Shown in pieces: positions 54,711 to 63,588 of a stretch of DNA of 64,000 bases. A model generated the notes under the pieces. The model was not told the origin of the DNA. It saw only the letters and a program-made list of their open reading frames with translations, and did no database searches. A program made the position numbers and the translations under genes. Location of the stretch: assembly GCA_018433835.1 (NCBI GenBank), contig JAHDQM010000040.1:22486-86485 (forward strand), in the 5' to 3' direction. Position 1 is the stretch's first letter, and each line of letters opens with the position of its first letter. The DNA comes from Methanoculleus sp. Its GTDB lineage: Archaea > Halobacteriota > Methanomicrobia > Methanomicrobiales > Methanoculleaceae.

Positions 54711-54719
54711 TCTATATAG
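54711..54719 (-). promoter_or_regulatory. TATA box of lysS
   Basis: The minus strand reads CACTATATAG at 54720-54711, about 100 bp before ATG 54611. Repeat R6 starts only 25 bp upstream. Confidence 0.45.
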
Positions 54720-54744
54720 TGTTCACCTTTGGGGGTATTAAATT

Positions 54745-54825
54745 GGCGACGCTCCGTGAGGAGCGGAGCTTGAGCCCCGCCAGGTGCGGTTGGCGACGGG
54801 CCGAAGGGCCGGAGCCGTGCAGGAG
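54745..54825 (-). repeat. Dispersed repeat copy R6
   Basis: The minus strand has GGCCCTTCGGCCC (imperfect palindrome), CCGCACCTGGCGGGGCTC, AAGCTCCGCTCCTCACGGAGC. The order matches the end of R3 (32197-32233) with few changes. It abuts a truncated lipoprotein start. Confidence 0.55.
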
Positions 54826-54960
54826 AGACAGCGCGCCCCGGAGCAGCAGCGCAAGGGATAGGATGAAGATCCGCTTCGTCTCATTGCTCCTGCCGACTGC
54901 AGGTCTGGCTTGCGCCTGCCTTCCTGTTTTTCTGTTCATGTTGTTTCCTTCCTATGGTGA
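54826..54960 (-). pseudogene. Collapsed copy of the secreted-protein/lipoprotein operon start
   Basis: The minus strand begins MNRKTGRQAQARP at 54939, like the signal peptide of the secreted protein at 57406 (MNKKIGRQAF). It soon continues TKRIFILSLALLL, like the lipoprotein at 55652 (MKRIFILSLVLLL), with the lipoprotein ATG changed to ACG. The following sequence is repeat R6. An internal deletion evidently fused the starts of the two genes, and the repeat removed the rest. Confidence 0.6.
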
Positions 54961-55058
54961 TTCCATGATCGTTCTGGCAATCTGTATTTTCCCGGATCGC
55001 CCCCCCTACGTTTCATATCGCCCTGTTCCGTGTGAGAGGGGCGTCGGTTCCGCTTCGG
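54961..55058. other. Short non-coding spacer
   Basis: No gene or clear signal was found; it separates the collapsed copy from the lipoprotein genes. Confidence 0.4.
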
Positions 55059-55652
55059 TCATTCCCATTCAGTCACTTCCCCATATGAGGGGTAGAGGTA
55101 GAAGATCGTCGTATCGTCATAGGCCATAATCACCCTCTCGTTGTGATGATCGACGACCACAAACAGGCCCATATATGGGTTTACCGCCTGGTGATAGTCT
55201 TCCTCCTCGGGGAAGGGTTCTGACGTCCACGGGTGCCCCCTCCAGATCTTGGCGCTGCAACGTCCTCTGCCGGTCTGCCTCTCCCGTTCGTCCACTTCGA
55301 TGAAGAACGACAGCGATAGTTCATCGTTCCTGAACTCCACGTCGATGTGCTCCCGGTTCGGGTCCGCCTCCTCAAAGCCCGTCCGGATCGAGGCGATCTT
55401 CCAGCCCCCCTCAAGCAGAATTCCGGCCCGCGGGTCGGCAAGGACGATCTCGATCACCTCTGTTGCGTTGACATCGAACCTTCTCACCGGGATCTCGGAT
55501 GTGTTGATGGGGATCGAGACGCCTCCCCGCTCGTAGTGGAGGACCGGGGCGGGTGTGACGGTTTCCGGTGTACCGTTGTCCCAGGAATCGATGCACCCGG
55601 CCCCGAACACCAGGAGCAGCAGTACAAGGGAGAGAATGAAGATCCGCTTCAT
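55059..55652 (-). CDS. Lipoprotein paralogue 2 (secreted-protein operon)
   Basis: This 197-residue lipoprotein has a signal peptide with lipobox cysteine C20 (GAGC). The mature part includes TPAPVLHYERGGVSIPINTSE, then a strand-rich domain and a C-terminal TTIFYLYPSYGE. It is a paralogue of the gene just upstream, about half identical by eye, and overlaps it by ATGA. Function unknown, but it is anchored outside the membrane, where it could hold or inhibit the secreted partner encoded upstream. Confidence 0.82.
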   Translation of the reverse strand: MKRIFILSLVLLLLVFGAGCIDSWDNGTPETVTPAPVLHYERGGVSIPINTSEIPVRRFDVNATEVIEIVLADPRAGILLEGGWKIASIRTGFEEADPNREHIDVEFRNDELSLSFFIEVDERERQTGRGRCSAKIWRGHPWTSEPFPEEEDYHQAVNPYMGLFVVVDHHNERVIMAYDDTTIFYLYPSYGEVTEWE

Positions 55653-56248
55653 CCTGGCGCCTCCACGCTTTCATACCACTCTCTCCCGTACGAGGGGTAG
55701 AGGTAGAAGATCGTCGTTTCGTTGTAGACCATCACTACCCGATCGTTGTGGTGATCGAAGACATATATCCAGTCAACGCCCCTTCTGGGCGTCCAGTTCT
55801 GGTGATAGTCCTCAGGGTAGGGGCCTGCAAACGGTCCTCCAAGCCAGCGCGGGACGTTGCAGCGCCCCCAGCCGGTGTGCCCCTTCTGTTCGTCCACTTC
55901 GATGAAGAACGACGGTGACGGTTCATCGCTCCGGAACTCTACGTCGACATGCGTCCTCAAGTCGTAATCATAACTTGTCTGGACTGAGGCTATCTTCCAC
56001 CCGCCCTCAAGCAGGGCCCCGGCCCGCTGGTCGGCGAGGAGGATCTCGATCACCTCTGTTGCGTTGGCGTCGAAACCCCTCACCGGGATCTCGGAGGTGT
56101 TGATCGGGATCGAGACGTCCCCTCGCTCGTAGTGGAGGACCGGGGCAGGGGTGACGGTTTCCGTTGCATTCGTCTCCGGGGAGCCGATGCACCCGGCCCC
56201 GGAGGCCAGGAGCAGCAGCGCAAAAAGGAGAAAGGGAATTTGTTTCAT
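55649..56248 (-). CDS. Lipoprotein paralogue 1 (secreted-protein operon)
   Basis: This 199-residue lipoprotein has lipobox cysteine C20 and the same domain as its downstream paralogue (TPAPVLHYERGDVSIPINTSE and TTIFYLYPSYGR). It starts 6 bp after the secreted-protein gene. Tandem duplication followed by divergence is clear. It has no catalytic motif that I recognise. Confidence 0.82.
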   Translation of the reverse strand: MKQIPFLLFALLLLASGAGCIGSPETNATETVTPAPVLHYERGDVSIPINTSEIPVRGFDANATEVIEILLADQRAGALLEGGWKIASVQTSYDYDLRTHVDVEFRSDEPSPSFFIEVDEQKGHTGWGRCNVPRWLGGPFAGPYPEDYHQNWTPRRGVDWIYVFDHHNDRVVMVYNETTIFYLYPSYGREWYESVEAPG

Positions 56249-56254
56249 CGTTCA

Positions 56255-57406
56255 TCAGTTGTAGGTATGGAGGCACACCCGCGAAGGATCCTGAATGATC
56301 TGCACCCAGCAGTATTGCATAATCTCGTAGGGAACCTCGGTCGAGTACCACGGTTCCAGGTCGATGCTCATGGGCGCCCCATAACTCTTGTACACCATGT
56401 CGTAGAAGAGCGTGTCGCCCGGCACATCGGTGTTGTCGTCAATATTCCAGCCTTCAAGGACGCAGCCGACACGGCATCCGGCCCCCGGCTGCATGCATTG
56501 CGTTGACAGCGAACTGTATTGGCCCGTTGTATGGTCGTAGATGGTGATAGACCAGAGATTAAGACTGCTGCTCCAGTAGATACGCCCTCTCATCGTATGC
56601 CCGGTGGCGGTGGCGAACAGGGGCCCATAATAACTATCCTGGTAGTTGGGACTGTATGCCGCCCAGGCCTGCCCTTCCCATTGATGGGTGGATCCGTTGT
56701 AGGCCAGCACCGGCTGCAGCAGGTACGTCGTTGACCCGACAGTCCTCTCTATGCCGTTGAAGAGATAGATCCTCTCATTAATCGCAAGACCTGAAGGCGG
56801 GCTGGACGGGACCGTCCAGTATGCCGTATACTCGGTAATCTCGGAATTTGGTCTATCCTCTGCTGATTCTACCCAACTATTACCGGTCCACATCTTTGGC
56901 TCCGCCACATTCCGACCGGAGGACGGAGTCTTATCAATGACGGTCAGGATCAGTTCTCCGGCAGCATCAAGGACGAAGGTCTGATCTCCGCGGTGATACA
57001 CTCTTGAGTCGTTCGGGAGTTGATGCAGCCGGGTACAGGATTTTTCGACACCTGCCGGCGTGGGTAGTTTTCCGGATTTTTCGTCACTGATCGAGAGCAA
57101 CTGGTTCCCGTCTCTGTCGAATACCCGGGTGATCCCATCGGCTGCGTGGACGACGATCGAACCGAACGGGATCCCCCCTTCCGTCCTACTGTCTGTGATT
57201 CGCCGCTCCGATTGGGGGCTTAACGCCTCGGAGATGGCTATCGTCTCAATCGACGGATCGACGTTCAATTGAGGAGGCGAGTACCGGTCGAGATCGATTC
57301 CGGCGCCTTCGTTCTCGGTTGCGCTTGCGAGAGGCATAATGCCCGCGCTCACCAGCATTATCGCCAGGAGCAGGGGGAATGCCTGCCTTCCGATTTTTTT
57401 GTTCAT
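56255..57406 (-). CDS. Secreted protein of unknown function with LQPVL motif
   Basis: This 383-residue protein has a signal peptide (residues 1-29, ending ASA). The first ~170 residues resemble a propeptide or linker. The second half reads TAYWTVPSSPPSG, YLLQPVLAYNG, WEGQAWAAYSPN and later an EGWNIDDNTD stretch with several cysteines, suggesting a disulphide-linked extracellular domain. No catalytic residues are recognised. It heads an operon with two lipoproteins and has the duplicated leader with alternative pairing around the Shine-Dalgarno site. Confidence 0.72.
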   Translation of the reverse strand: MNKKIGRQAFPLLLAIMLVSAGIMPLASATENEGAGIDLDRYSPPQLNVDPSIETIAISEALSPQSERRITDSRTEGGIPFGSIVVHAADGITRVFDRDGNQLLSISDEKSGKLPTPAGVEKSCTRLHQLPNDSRVYHRGDQTFVLDAAGELILTVIDKTPSSGRNVAEPKMWTGNSWVESAEDRPNSEITEYTAYWTVPSSPPSGLAINERIYLFNGIERTVGSTTYLLQPVLAYNGSTHQWEGQAWAAYSPNYQDSYYGPLFATATGHTMRGRIYWSSSLNLWSITIYDHTTGQYSSLSTQCMQPGAGCRVGCVLEGWNIDDNTDVPGDTLFYDMVYKSYGAPMSIDLEPWYSTEVPYEIMQYCWVQIIQDPSRVCLHTYN

Positions 57407-57605
57407 TGGTTTTCCTCCGTTTTTTACCCGGAGGCGGGCGAAGCAATATCTTCAAGTACACAGAGTGCGTACATCCCTTTGCCTCCGGGCATGCGGGGTT
57501 CTTCATCCGGTCGTCAACCGAGGATGGGGGGACCCCGCGCTGTCGGGATACCGGTTTTCGATATCCACGATGAAGAGCTCAACGTTCTTCTATATCCCTT
57601 TTCTG
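57407..57605 (-). promoter_or_regulatory. Structured leader and promoter, copy 1
   Basis: The minus-strand TATA element is GGGATATAG (57598-57590); transcription should start near 57565. The leader has CCCGGAGGC (57489-57481), a 45-nt gap, GCCTCCGGG (57435-57427), GGTAAAAAA and CGGAGG (57419-57414), the ribosome binding site 7 nt from ATG 57406. CCTCCG can pair with CGGAGG and hide it, or the 9-bp segment can pair upstream and free it. Both options also exist in copy 2. Confidence 0.65.
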
Positions 57606-57809
57606 TGACAATCATCTACACGTTAGACCTGTGCCGGATTTTTCCCCGAAAAACCGGCCACTATGAGCGCGAAAACGGTGCCGCGCCGGCAGAGTGGGAC
57701 CACAGTCCGGGGAGCAGGTATGGTCATGTTTCACGGTTTCGGGTAGTCCCCCAGTCTATACGACGGATCTCCGGGTTGGTGGTGCCGTGCCCGATCACAC
57801 CCCTGCCGC

Positions 57810-58499
57810 TCACGAACAGGACGCGGGCGGCCTAGCGCCCCGGAGCGAGTAACTCCGGAGCATAAGTTCCTCCAGTGCAGCGGTGTGATCGGGGAGAATG
57901 GCCGGTCCGAAGACCCCGTAGTAAACGATGAAGTAATCGTCGTGCTCCGGGGATAGCGGCTTTTCAACAACGGCAAAATAGCCGGACGATGCTTCGCTCT
58001 CGAATTTCGTCACGGAGATGGGGCTAAAGATCGGTTCGTCCGGGGATCTATCGGGTTCTCCCGGGAGGATCAACTCGGCGGAAGCGACATTCCCGGATGA
58101 CCGAAGGCGGCTGCAGAGGTCCCCTTCCGCCTGCAAGAGATCTGCGTTATCGTCGAAGTACCAGTTGACGACCAGATACCGGTCACCCGACACGGTGTCG
58201 AGATACACGGCGTGACTGCAGTACCGGGAGAGATCCGGAAACGGGGACGGGCATCCCTCTTCAATGTCCCCGATCAGAACGATATCTCTATCGATTGTTC
58301 TGTTCACGACGAAGGTGCCGTTTTCCGCGTACTCATACCTGGGCTGGGGTATATACCATTTTTGCAGGGCCTTGGGGGGAGGATGCCCGGGACCGATCAT
58401 GAGAAGGTCGAGGAGAAGAAGGGCGCCGAAAACACCGACGGCTATCAGGAGGAGAACGAGTGCGACCCTGCCGGTTCTATCGTTTTCCAGGAATTTCAT
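57810..58499 (-). CDS. Membrane-anchored hypothetical protein
   Basis: From ATG 58499 the protein has 229 residues: a short basic start, one membrane span (~11-36, GRVALVLLLIAVGVFGALLL), then an outer domain with several CPSPFPDLSRYCSHAVY cysteines. It lies 29 bp behind the C39-like peptidase gene on the same strand and is probably co-transcribed. No family is recognised. The longer frame to 58565 would overlap the peptidase and is rejected. Confidence 0.72.
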   Translation of the reverse strand: MKFLENDRTGRVALVLLLIAVGVFGALLLLDLLMIGPGHPPPKALQKWYIPQPRYEYAENGTFVVNRTIDRDIVLIGDIEEGCPSPFPDLSRYCSHAVYLDTVSGDRYLVVNWYFDDNADLLQAEGDLCSRLRSSGNVASAELILPGEPDRSPDEPIFSPISVTKFESEASSGYFAVVEKPLSPEHDDYFIVYYGVFGPAILPDHTAALEELMLRSYSLRGARPPASCS

Positions 58500-58528
58500 C
58501 AAGTTCCTCCACGCTAAAGGGGGGAAGG

Positions 58529-59770
58529 TCAGGGCCTCACCCAGGTTGCCATGGCACCCAACCAATCCCCATAGACTATGTTATGGATCTGAGTATCCCA
58601 TGTGTCATGTATGGACACCCAGTCCTCTGTATAATCGTGGTAGCCAACACAGGCAACGCTGTGATCACCATAAGGTTCATCTCCTCCTATAGGCGTGCCA
58701 CCGCTCCACAGGCTGAGAACAAAAGGCCTCTGTGCATCCACCTCGCTTTTAACCTCATCAAACGTCATCCAGGCATCGTCGCTTGAATCCATTGAAGAAT
58801 ATCCATGATTTGCGCACACTTCATCGATACCGTCATCAATGTCCCAGGGCCACGTCGAGCCTTCGGGGGTAGTTCCCATTGCTGTGGCAAGTTCCTGAAT
58901 CAACGGATCTTCTCCAGGGAAGTTTGGATATCCATGACTATCCCAATAGCCCAGCACCATCGCGGAAGCCGTTGGAGAGCACCCCAATTGCCATAGGTAT
59001 GTCGGGACACCGTTGATGTATCCGGATGTTCCAGTAACCGATTCTGCAGTTATTGTCGGATCAGGGGATTTCATCTGGTCATCCAGACCCTCCCAAAGTG
59101 CACTTATCTCTTTCTGTTTCTCTTGTTGCTGCTGAAGGAACTCATCCCCGGTCACCGGGAGTCTTGTAGAGGATTCATCAACGATCGAAGGCGCTGTGAG
59201 ATCGATGATGACGGAATCTTGTCTTATACCTCTCGAATCGGCTAGTGGGAACTTCGCGTAATAGAATGTTGCACCTAAATACAGTAACTCTGCATCACCT
59301 GTGTTCAGTCCACGCTTTTCAGCGAACGTACCTGCGATCTCACTCGAATGTGTCATGAGCTCGGAACATTTGTCGGGAGTGAACCCTTTAGAGAACTCAA
59401 GGACGGGATAATTACTCCGGGTTGCTGAAACGAGAATGTATCCACGGTATTCTCTGTTAACAACAACGTCGAAGGAATACGCTGCCGGGGCCCCCTCAAG
59501 ATCGTAGTATGTCGTAGAGAACTCAACATTCCCATTTCGCCAATCGGCAAAATCCGGGATGTTTCCTGCTATTTCGTTGACCTTCAGCGAGGCAATTGAT
59601 GAGGCTGTGTGTACGCTCACCGTGAGATCACGTTCCGGTGAACATTCTGTAGTCTGATGTGATTCCTCCATTGTTGCAGCTGCACCTACGATAATGGGTA
59701 GCAGCACCGAGGCTGCCAGCAGAAGCATCAGCAATGCTGGCAATACTTTTTTGGGGCGCATAATTTTCAT
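58529..59770 (-). CDS. Secreted C39-like cysteine peptidase
   Basis: This 413-residue protein has a signal peptide (~1-32). The first half (35-230) looks like a propeptide; the second half is the C39-like catalytic domain with C264 in LWQLGCSPTASAMVLGYW, H370 in GDHSVACVGYHD and D389 in HDTWD. It should cleave proteins outside the cell; C39-like enzymes often process peptides at glycine motifs. It is the first gene of its unit and has leader copy 2. ATG 59770 fits the SD; an ATG three codons later is possible. Confidence 0.85.
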   Translation of the reverse strand: MKIMRPKKVLPALLMLLLAASVLLPIIVGAAATMEESHQTTECSPERDLTVSVHTASSIASLKVNEIAGNIPDFADWRNGNVEFSTTYYDLEGAPAAYSFDVVVNREYRGYILVSATRSNYPVLEFSKGFTPDKCSELMTHSSEIAGTFAEKRGLNTGDAELLYLGATFYYAKFPLADSRGIRQDSVIIDLTAPSIVDESSTRLPVTGDEFLQQQQEKQKEISALWEGLDDQMKSPDPTITAESVTGTSGYINGVPTYLWQLGCSPTASAMVLGYWDSHGYPNFPGEDPLIQELATAMGTTPEGSTWPWDIDDGIDEVCANHGYSSMDSSDDAWMTFDEVKSEVDAQRPFVLSLWSGGTPIGGDEPYGDHSVACVGYHDYTEDWVSIHDTWDTQIHNIVYGDWLGAMATWVRP

Positions 59771-59990
59771 GCATTACACCTCCGTTTTTTACCCGGAGGC
59801 GGATAAAGCAACATCTTCAAGTACGCGGAGTGCGTAGATCCTGTTGCCTCCGGGCATGCGGGGTTCTTCATCCGGGGCGTCAACCGGGGATGGGGGGACC
59901 CCGTGCATCTCGGGATACCGGAACCGGTATCCGCGCTGGAGAGCTCAACGTTTCTCTATATACCTGTTCTGTGACAATCATCTACACGTT
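59771..59990 (-). promoter_or_regulatory. Structured leader and promoter, copy 2
   Basis: The minus strand has TATA GGTATATAG near 59964-59957, then CCCGGAGGC (59854-59846), 45 nt, GCCTCCGGG (59800-59792) and CGGAGG (59784-59779) 8 nt from ATG 59770. Pairing elements and spacing are identical to copy 1, while intervening bases have changed. This argues for selection on structure. Confidence 0.65.
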
Positions 59991-60187
59991 GGGCCTGTGC
60001 CGGATTACCCCTCGAAAAACCGGCCTCTGTGGGCGCGAAACCGGCGCCGCGCCGGACGGCGAGATCCGTGGCTGGAGGTGCGAAACCTCCTCTCTCTTCA
60101 AAGGTTGTTCCCGGGTGGTTGAGATGGGGTCGGCGGCAAAACGCAATGCATAAGAAGGTTATACGAGTTATCGTCAATAGTGAGGGC

Positions 60188-60805
60188 ATGGTGCAGGAGA
60201 CGGGAAGAGAGGTAGCGATAGAGAGGCTTGCCGCGGTCATCGGCGAATGCCGGAAGTGCCCTCTCTGGGAGAATACCAACCGTGCGGTTCCGGGAGAAGG
60301 GAACCCCGGTGCCGACCTCATGCTCATCGGCGAAGCGCCGGGGAAGCAGGAAGACCTCACCGGGAGGCCGTTCGTGGGACGGGCGGGCAAACTCCTCGAA
60401 ACCCTCCTTTCCGGGATCGGTCTTTCGCGCCAAGATGTCTTCATCGCAAACATCGTCAAGCACCGGCCGCCCGGGAACCGCGACCCCCGGGACGAGGAGA
60501 TCCGGGCCTGCACTCCGTATCTTGAGGAGCAGATCCGGATCGTCGCGCCGAAGGTGATCGTGATGCTGGGCCGGCACTCGAGCAGGTACATCCTCTCCTT
60601 CCTGCCGGTCGAGTTCGAGCGGATCACGGAGATCCGGGGGACGGTCTACCAGGGCCTCCTCTTCGGCCACCCGGTCCGCCTCATCCCCACCCTCCACCCC
60701 GCCGCCGCGCTCTACAACCCGGCATATCGGGAAGCGCTGGAAGAGGATTTCCGGACCATCGGGCGCGAACTCGCGGGAGTTGGAGGATCTGAAATACGGA
60801 ACTGA
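60188..60805 (+). CDS. Type 4 uracil-DNA glycosylase
   Basis: From ATG 60188 the protein has 205 residues. It has C21 and C24 (ECRKCPLW), catalytic GEAPGKQED (48-56), [17 protein letters not shown] (91-100), C108 and the leucine-loop TLHPAAAL. Type 4 enzymes remove uracil from DNA and hold a [4Fe-4S] cluster with four cysteines. Here H92 stands where KCRPP is usual, so a Cys3His ligand set is possible. Earlier in-frame starts would add a basic, non-conserved tail. Confidence 0.9.
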   Translation: MVQETGREVAIERLAAVIGECRKCPLWENTNRAVPGEGNPGADLMLIGEAPGKQEDLTGRPFVGRAGKLLETLLSGIGLSRQDVFIANIVKHRPPGNRDPRDEEIRACTPYLEEQIRIVAPKVIVMLGRHSSRYILSFLPVEFERITEIRGTVYQGLLFGHPVRLIPTLHPAAALYNPAYREALEEDFRTIGRELAGVGGSEIRN

Positions 60806-60811
60806 AGGGCC

Positions 60812-61243
60812 ATGGCAAAAGAGCGATCATACGGTGCGGTCGTCGTCCGGCAGGATACGGATCCCCAGTATCTCATCCTGCAGTACGGGGCCGGGCACTG
60901 GGACCTGGTGAAGGGGCACGGCATGCGCGGCGAGAGCGAAGAGGAGACGGTGCTCCGCGAACTGGAGGAGGAGACCGGGATCACCCGGGCCACGTTCGTC
61001 TCCGGGTTTCGGGAAGAGGTCCACTACTTCTTCCAGCGCCGGGCACACACGGTCTACAAGGAGGTCGTCTACTACCTGATCGAGACCCCGGAAGAGGAGG
61101 TGACGCTTTCGGACGAGCATATCGCCTACCAGTGGCTCCCGCACGACAAGGCACTGCAGGCGATCACCTTCGCGAACTCGAGAAGGGTCGTTGCCGGGGC
61201 GCACGAGCACTTAGCGGCACTCTCGAACCGGAAGGGTAAGTGA
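60812..61243 (+). CDS. Nudix hydrolase
   Basis: This 143-residue protein has a complete Nudix box, GMRGESEEETVLRELEEETGI region (G-x5-E-x7-REUxEExGU; shown here in part), preceded by YGAVVVRQDTDPQYLI. It resembles diadenosine-tetraphosphate hydrolases. It starts 6 bp after the uracil-DNA glycosylase gene, so the two are likely co-transcribed, linking nucleotide cleanup with base repair. Confidence 0.9.
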   Translation: MAKERSYGAVVVRQDTDPQYLILQYGAGHWDLVKGHGMRGESEEETVLRELEEETGITRATFVSGFREEVHYFFQRRAHTVYKEVVYYLIETPEEEVTLSDEHIAYQWLPHDKALQAITFANSRRVVAGAHEHLAALSNRKGK

Positions 61244-61261
61244 CCGCTAAGCCACGCCCAC

Positions 61262-61594
61262 TCACATTTTTCTATCCTCCGGGAGTTCGCTCACCTCCTT
61301 CCCGAGGAAGTAACTCACGACGGTCCTGATCGCGACGAGTGATCCGAGGATGATCAGGTCCTGGAACGTCGGTTCGAGGATCGTCTTCAGGACATCGGCG
61401 GCGACAAAGAACTCGAGGCCGATCAGGATGCGCGTGGTAAAGACCCATCTGATGTCGTGGTAACTCAGCGCCCGGATGTGCGTCTCCCGCGCCAGGATCT
61501 CGACGATCGCGATTGCCGCTCCATAGACGATAAAGAGCGCCCCGAACGTCCCGAGGGCTGTCTCGGCGATCCCGATGAATGTCTCGAGCACCAT
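61262..61594 (-). CDS. DUF1622 membrane protein
   Basis: This 110-residue protein has three hydrophobic segments (GTFGALFIVYGAAIAIVEIL, FFVAADVLKTIL, LIILGSLVAIRTVVSYFL), matching DUF1622. Function unknown. It converges with the Nudix gene and lies 88 bp after the ABC ATPase on the same strand but may be separate. Confidence 0.85.
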   Translation of the reverse strand: MVLETFIGIAETALGTFGALFIVYGAAIAIVEILARETHIRALSYHDIRWVFTTRILIGLEFFVAADVLKTILEPTFQDLIILGSLVAIRTVVSYFLGKEVSELPEDRKM

Positions 61595-61681
61595 CTGTCC
61601 TCGTCGGGGGTATCGGCGACAGGGGGCTTATACGTTACCCCGGTTGCGGGTCTTCAGGAGCCCGGGACGCTGCCCGGGCTC

Positions 61682-62449
61682 TCAGGTGCCCTCCGTCGCC
61701 AGGGGCACGACGAAGCGGAAACCGTTGTACCGTTCGACCGTCACGAGGACGCCGTAAACCGCCTCGATGGTCTCCGGCGTCACCACGTCGGGGCTCCCTG
61801 CGGCATGAATGACGCCGTCTTTTAGCAGGATGAACCGGTCGGCATAGCGGAGCGCCATGTTCAGGTCGTGCATCGTCATCACCGCGGCAACGTTGTGGTC
61901 CGTCGTCACGCGCCGAACGATCCCGAGGATCTCGAGCTGGTTTTTGAGGTCGAGGCTGCTCGTCGGTTCGTCGAGAAGCAGCACCCGGGGCTCCTGCACC
62001 AGCGCCCGTGCAATGCTCACCTTCTGGAGTTCCCCACCGCTCATCTCGTCGATGTACCGCAGCGTCAGGTCCTCGAGGCTGAGCATCCGGATCGCCGCTT
62101 CGACGATCCGGATATCCGCATCCGTTACGTCCCAGCGGATATGCGGCCTGCGGCCGAGGAGGATCGCGTCGAAGACGGTCATCCGGCCGGCCTCGGATCG
62201 CTGCGGGACGTAGCCCACTTTCCGGGCGATCTCCATCCGGTCTGATGTGAGGAGGTCCGCTCCCTCGACGAGGACGGACCCGGACTTCGGTTGCAGGATG
62301 GCGTTCATGCACTTCAAGAGCGTCGTCTTTCCGACGCCGTTTGGTCCCAGGATCGCGAGAATCTGATGCGCGCGAAGGCTGAACGTGATATCCCGGATGA
62401 CCGGGGCGCTCCGGTAGTTGAACATCACGCCGTCGACGTCGAGGATCAT
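61682..62449 (-). CDS. Iron/cobalamin-type ABC transporter ATPase
   Basis: This 255-residue protein has Walker A GPNGVGKTTLL, signature MSGGELQKVSIARAL and Walker B VLLLDEPTSSLDL. It is of the FepC/BtuD type and drives uptake of ferric siderophore, haem or cobamide together with the permease before it. Its start overlaps the permease gene by ATGA. Confidence 0.95.
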   Translation of the reverse strand: MILDVDGVMFNYRSAPVIRDITFSLRAHQILAILGPNGVGKTTLLKCMNAILQPKSGSVLVEGADLLTSDRMEIARKVGYVPQRSEAGRMTVFDAILLGRRPHIRWDVTDADIRIVEAAIRMLSLEDLTLRYIDEMSGGELQKVSIARALVQEPRVLLLDEPTSSLDLKNQLEILGIVRRVTTDHNVAAVMTMHDLNMALRYADRFILLKDGVIHAAGSPDVVTPETIEAVYGVLVTVERYNGFRFVVPLATEGT

Positions 62450-63558
62450 CGCCGGTACCCCACGAGGAGTAGGTAGATGAAGACCGGTGCGCCGAGAAAC
62501 GCCGTGAGCACGGCAACCGGGAGGATATATGGCGCCACGATGACCCGGGCGACGGTGTCCGAGGCGAGGAGGAGAATCCCGCCCATCACGCAGGACCCCG
62601 GGATCAGGTAGCGCTGGTCGTCGCCGATGAGTCTCCTCACCATGTGCGGACAGACCAGGCCCACGAAGCCGATGACCCCGAGGAACGAGACGATCACAGC
62701 GGATACGAGCGCCGCGACGACCATCCCGATATCCCGGACCCGCTCGACGCTGACGCCGAGTCCTTTTGCAGTCTCGTCGCCGGCGTCGATCGCGTTGTAG
62801 TTCCAGCGGTTTGCGAGGAAGAAGAGGCAGGCCGCTATCGTGATGAGGGCCATGATCCCGAGTTCCTGCCAGTTGGCCCGGCCGACGTCGCCGAACGTCC
62901 AGAAGACGACCGCGGCGAGCTGGGTATCGTCGGCGAAGTACTGGAGGAACATCGTCCCCGCCGTGAAGAGGGAGGAGAGGGCGACGCCGGCGAGCACCAT
63001 CACCTCGGGAGATGCCCCGCGTATCCGGGAGATGAGCAGGATCACCCCGGTGGCGAGGAGACAGAAGACGAACGCCACCATCGTCGTCAGGTAGGGGTTG
63101 TTTAAGGTGACGGCGTCGGCAACCGTTGAATGCATCTCTCCCGCGCCGAGGAGGATGACCGAGACGGCCGCCCCGAATGCGCCGGCGTTCGAGATGCCGA
63201 GCGTGTACGGCGACCCGAGCGGGTTTCGGAGGATCGACTGCATGGCGACGCCCGCCACCGAGAGCCCGATACCGGCGACGATCGCGGCAAGCGCTTGCGG
63301 GAGGCGGATGTTCCAGACGATCCGGTCGGTGCTGGAGACGGAGAGAGCGGTGCCGGGGTTGAGGAAGGCGTTGATCCGGTCGATAATACCGTTCACGATG
63401 GAGAGAAAGACCTCGTGCGGAGGGATGCTTACCGCACCGACCGAGATGGATACGATCAGGAGGAGGAAGAGGAGGACGATCCCCCCGAGTATCCAGAGGT
63501 GCTTTCGCCGCACGTAGTCCAGGTAGTCCGTGGGGATGGTCCCGTCTGCAAAGTGCAT
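62446..63558 (-). CDS. FecCD-family permease
   Basis: This 370-residue protein has about ten membrane spans, with the family landmarks GIGLSVAGVAMQSILRNPLG and GFVGLVCPHMVRRLIG. It forms the membrane channel of an iron-siderophore or vitamin B12 importer. It follows the binding-protein gene by 30 bp. Confidence 0.95.
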   Translation of the reverse strand: MHFADGTIPTDYLDYVRRKHLWILGGIVLLFLLLIVSISVGAVSIPPHEVFLSIVNGIIDRINAFLNPGTALSVSSTDRIVWNIRLPQALAAIVAGIGLSVAGVAMQSILRNPLGSPYTLGISNAGAFGAAVSVILLGAGEMHSTVADAVTLNNPYLTTMVAFVFCLLATGVILLISRIRGASPEVMVLAGVALSSLFTAGTMFLQYFADDTQLAAVVFWTFGDVGRANWQELGIMALITIAACLFFLANRWNYNAIDAGDETAKGLGVSVERVRDIGMVVAALVSAVIVSFLGVIGFVGLVCPHMVRRLIGDDQRYLIPGSCVMGGILLLASDTVARVIVAPYILPVAVLTAFLGAPVFIYLLLVGYRR

Positions 63559-63588
63559 CTCTTCATGCCCTCCTGATCGAGCCCGGCA

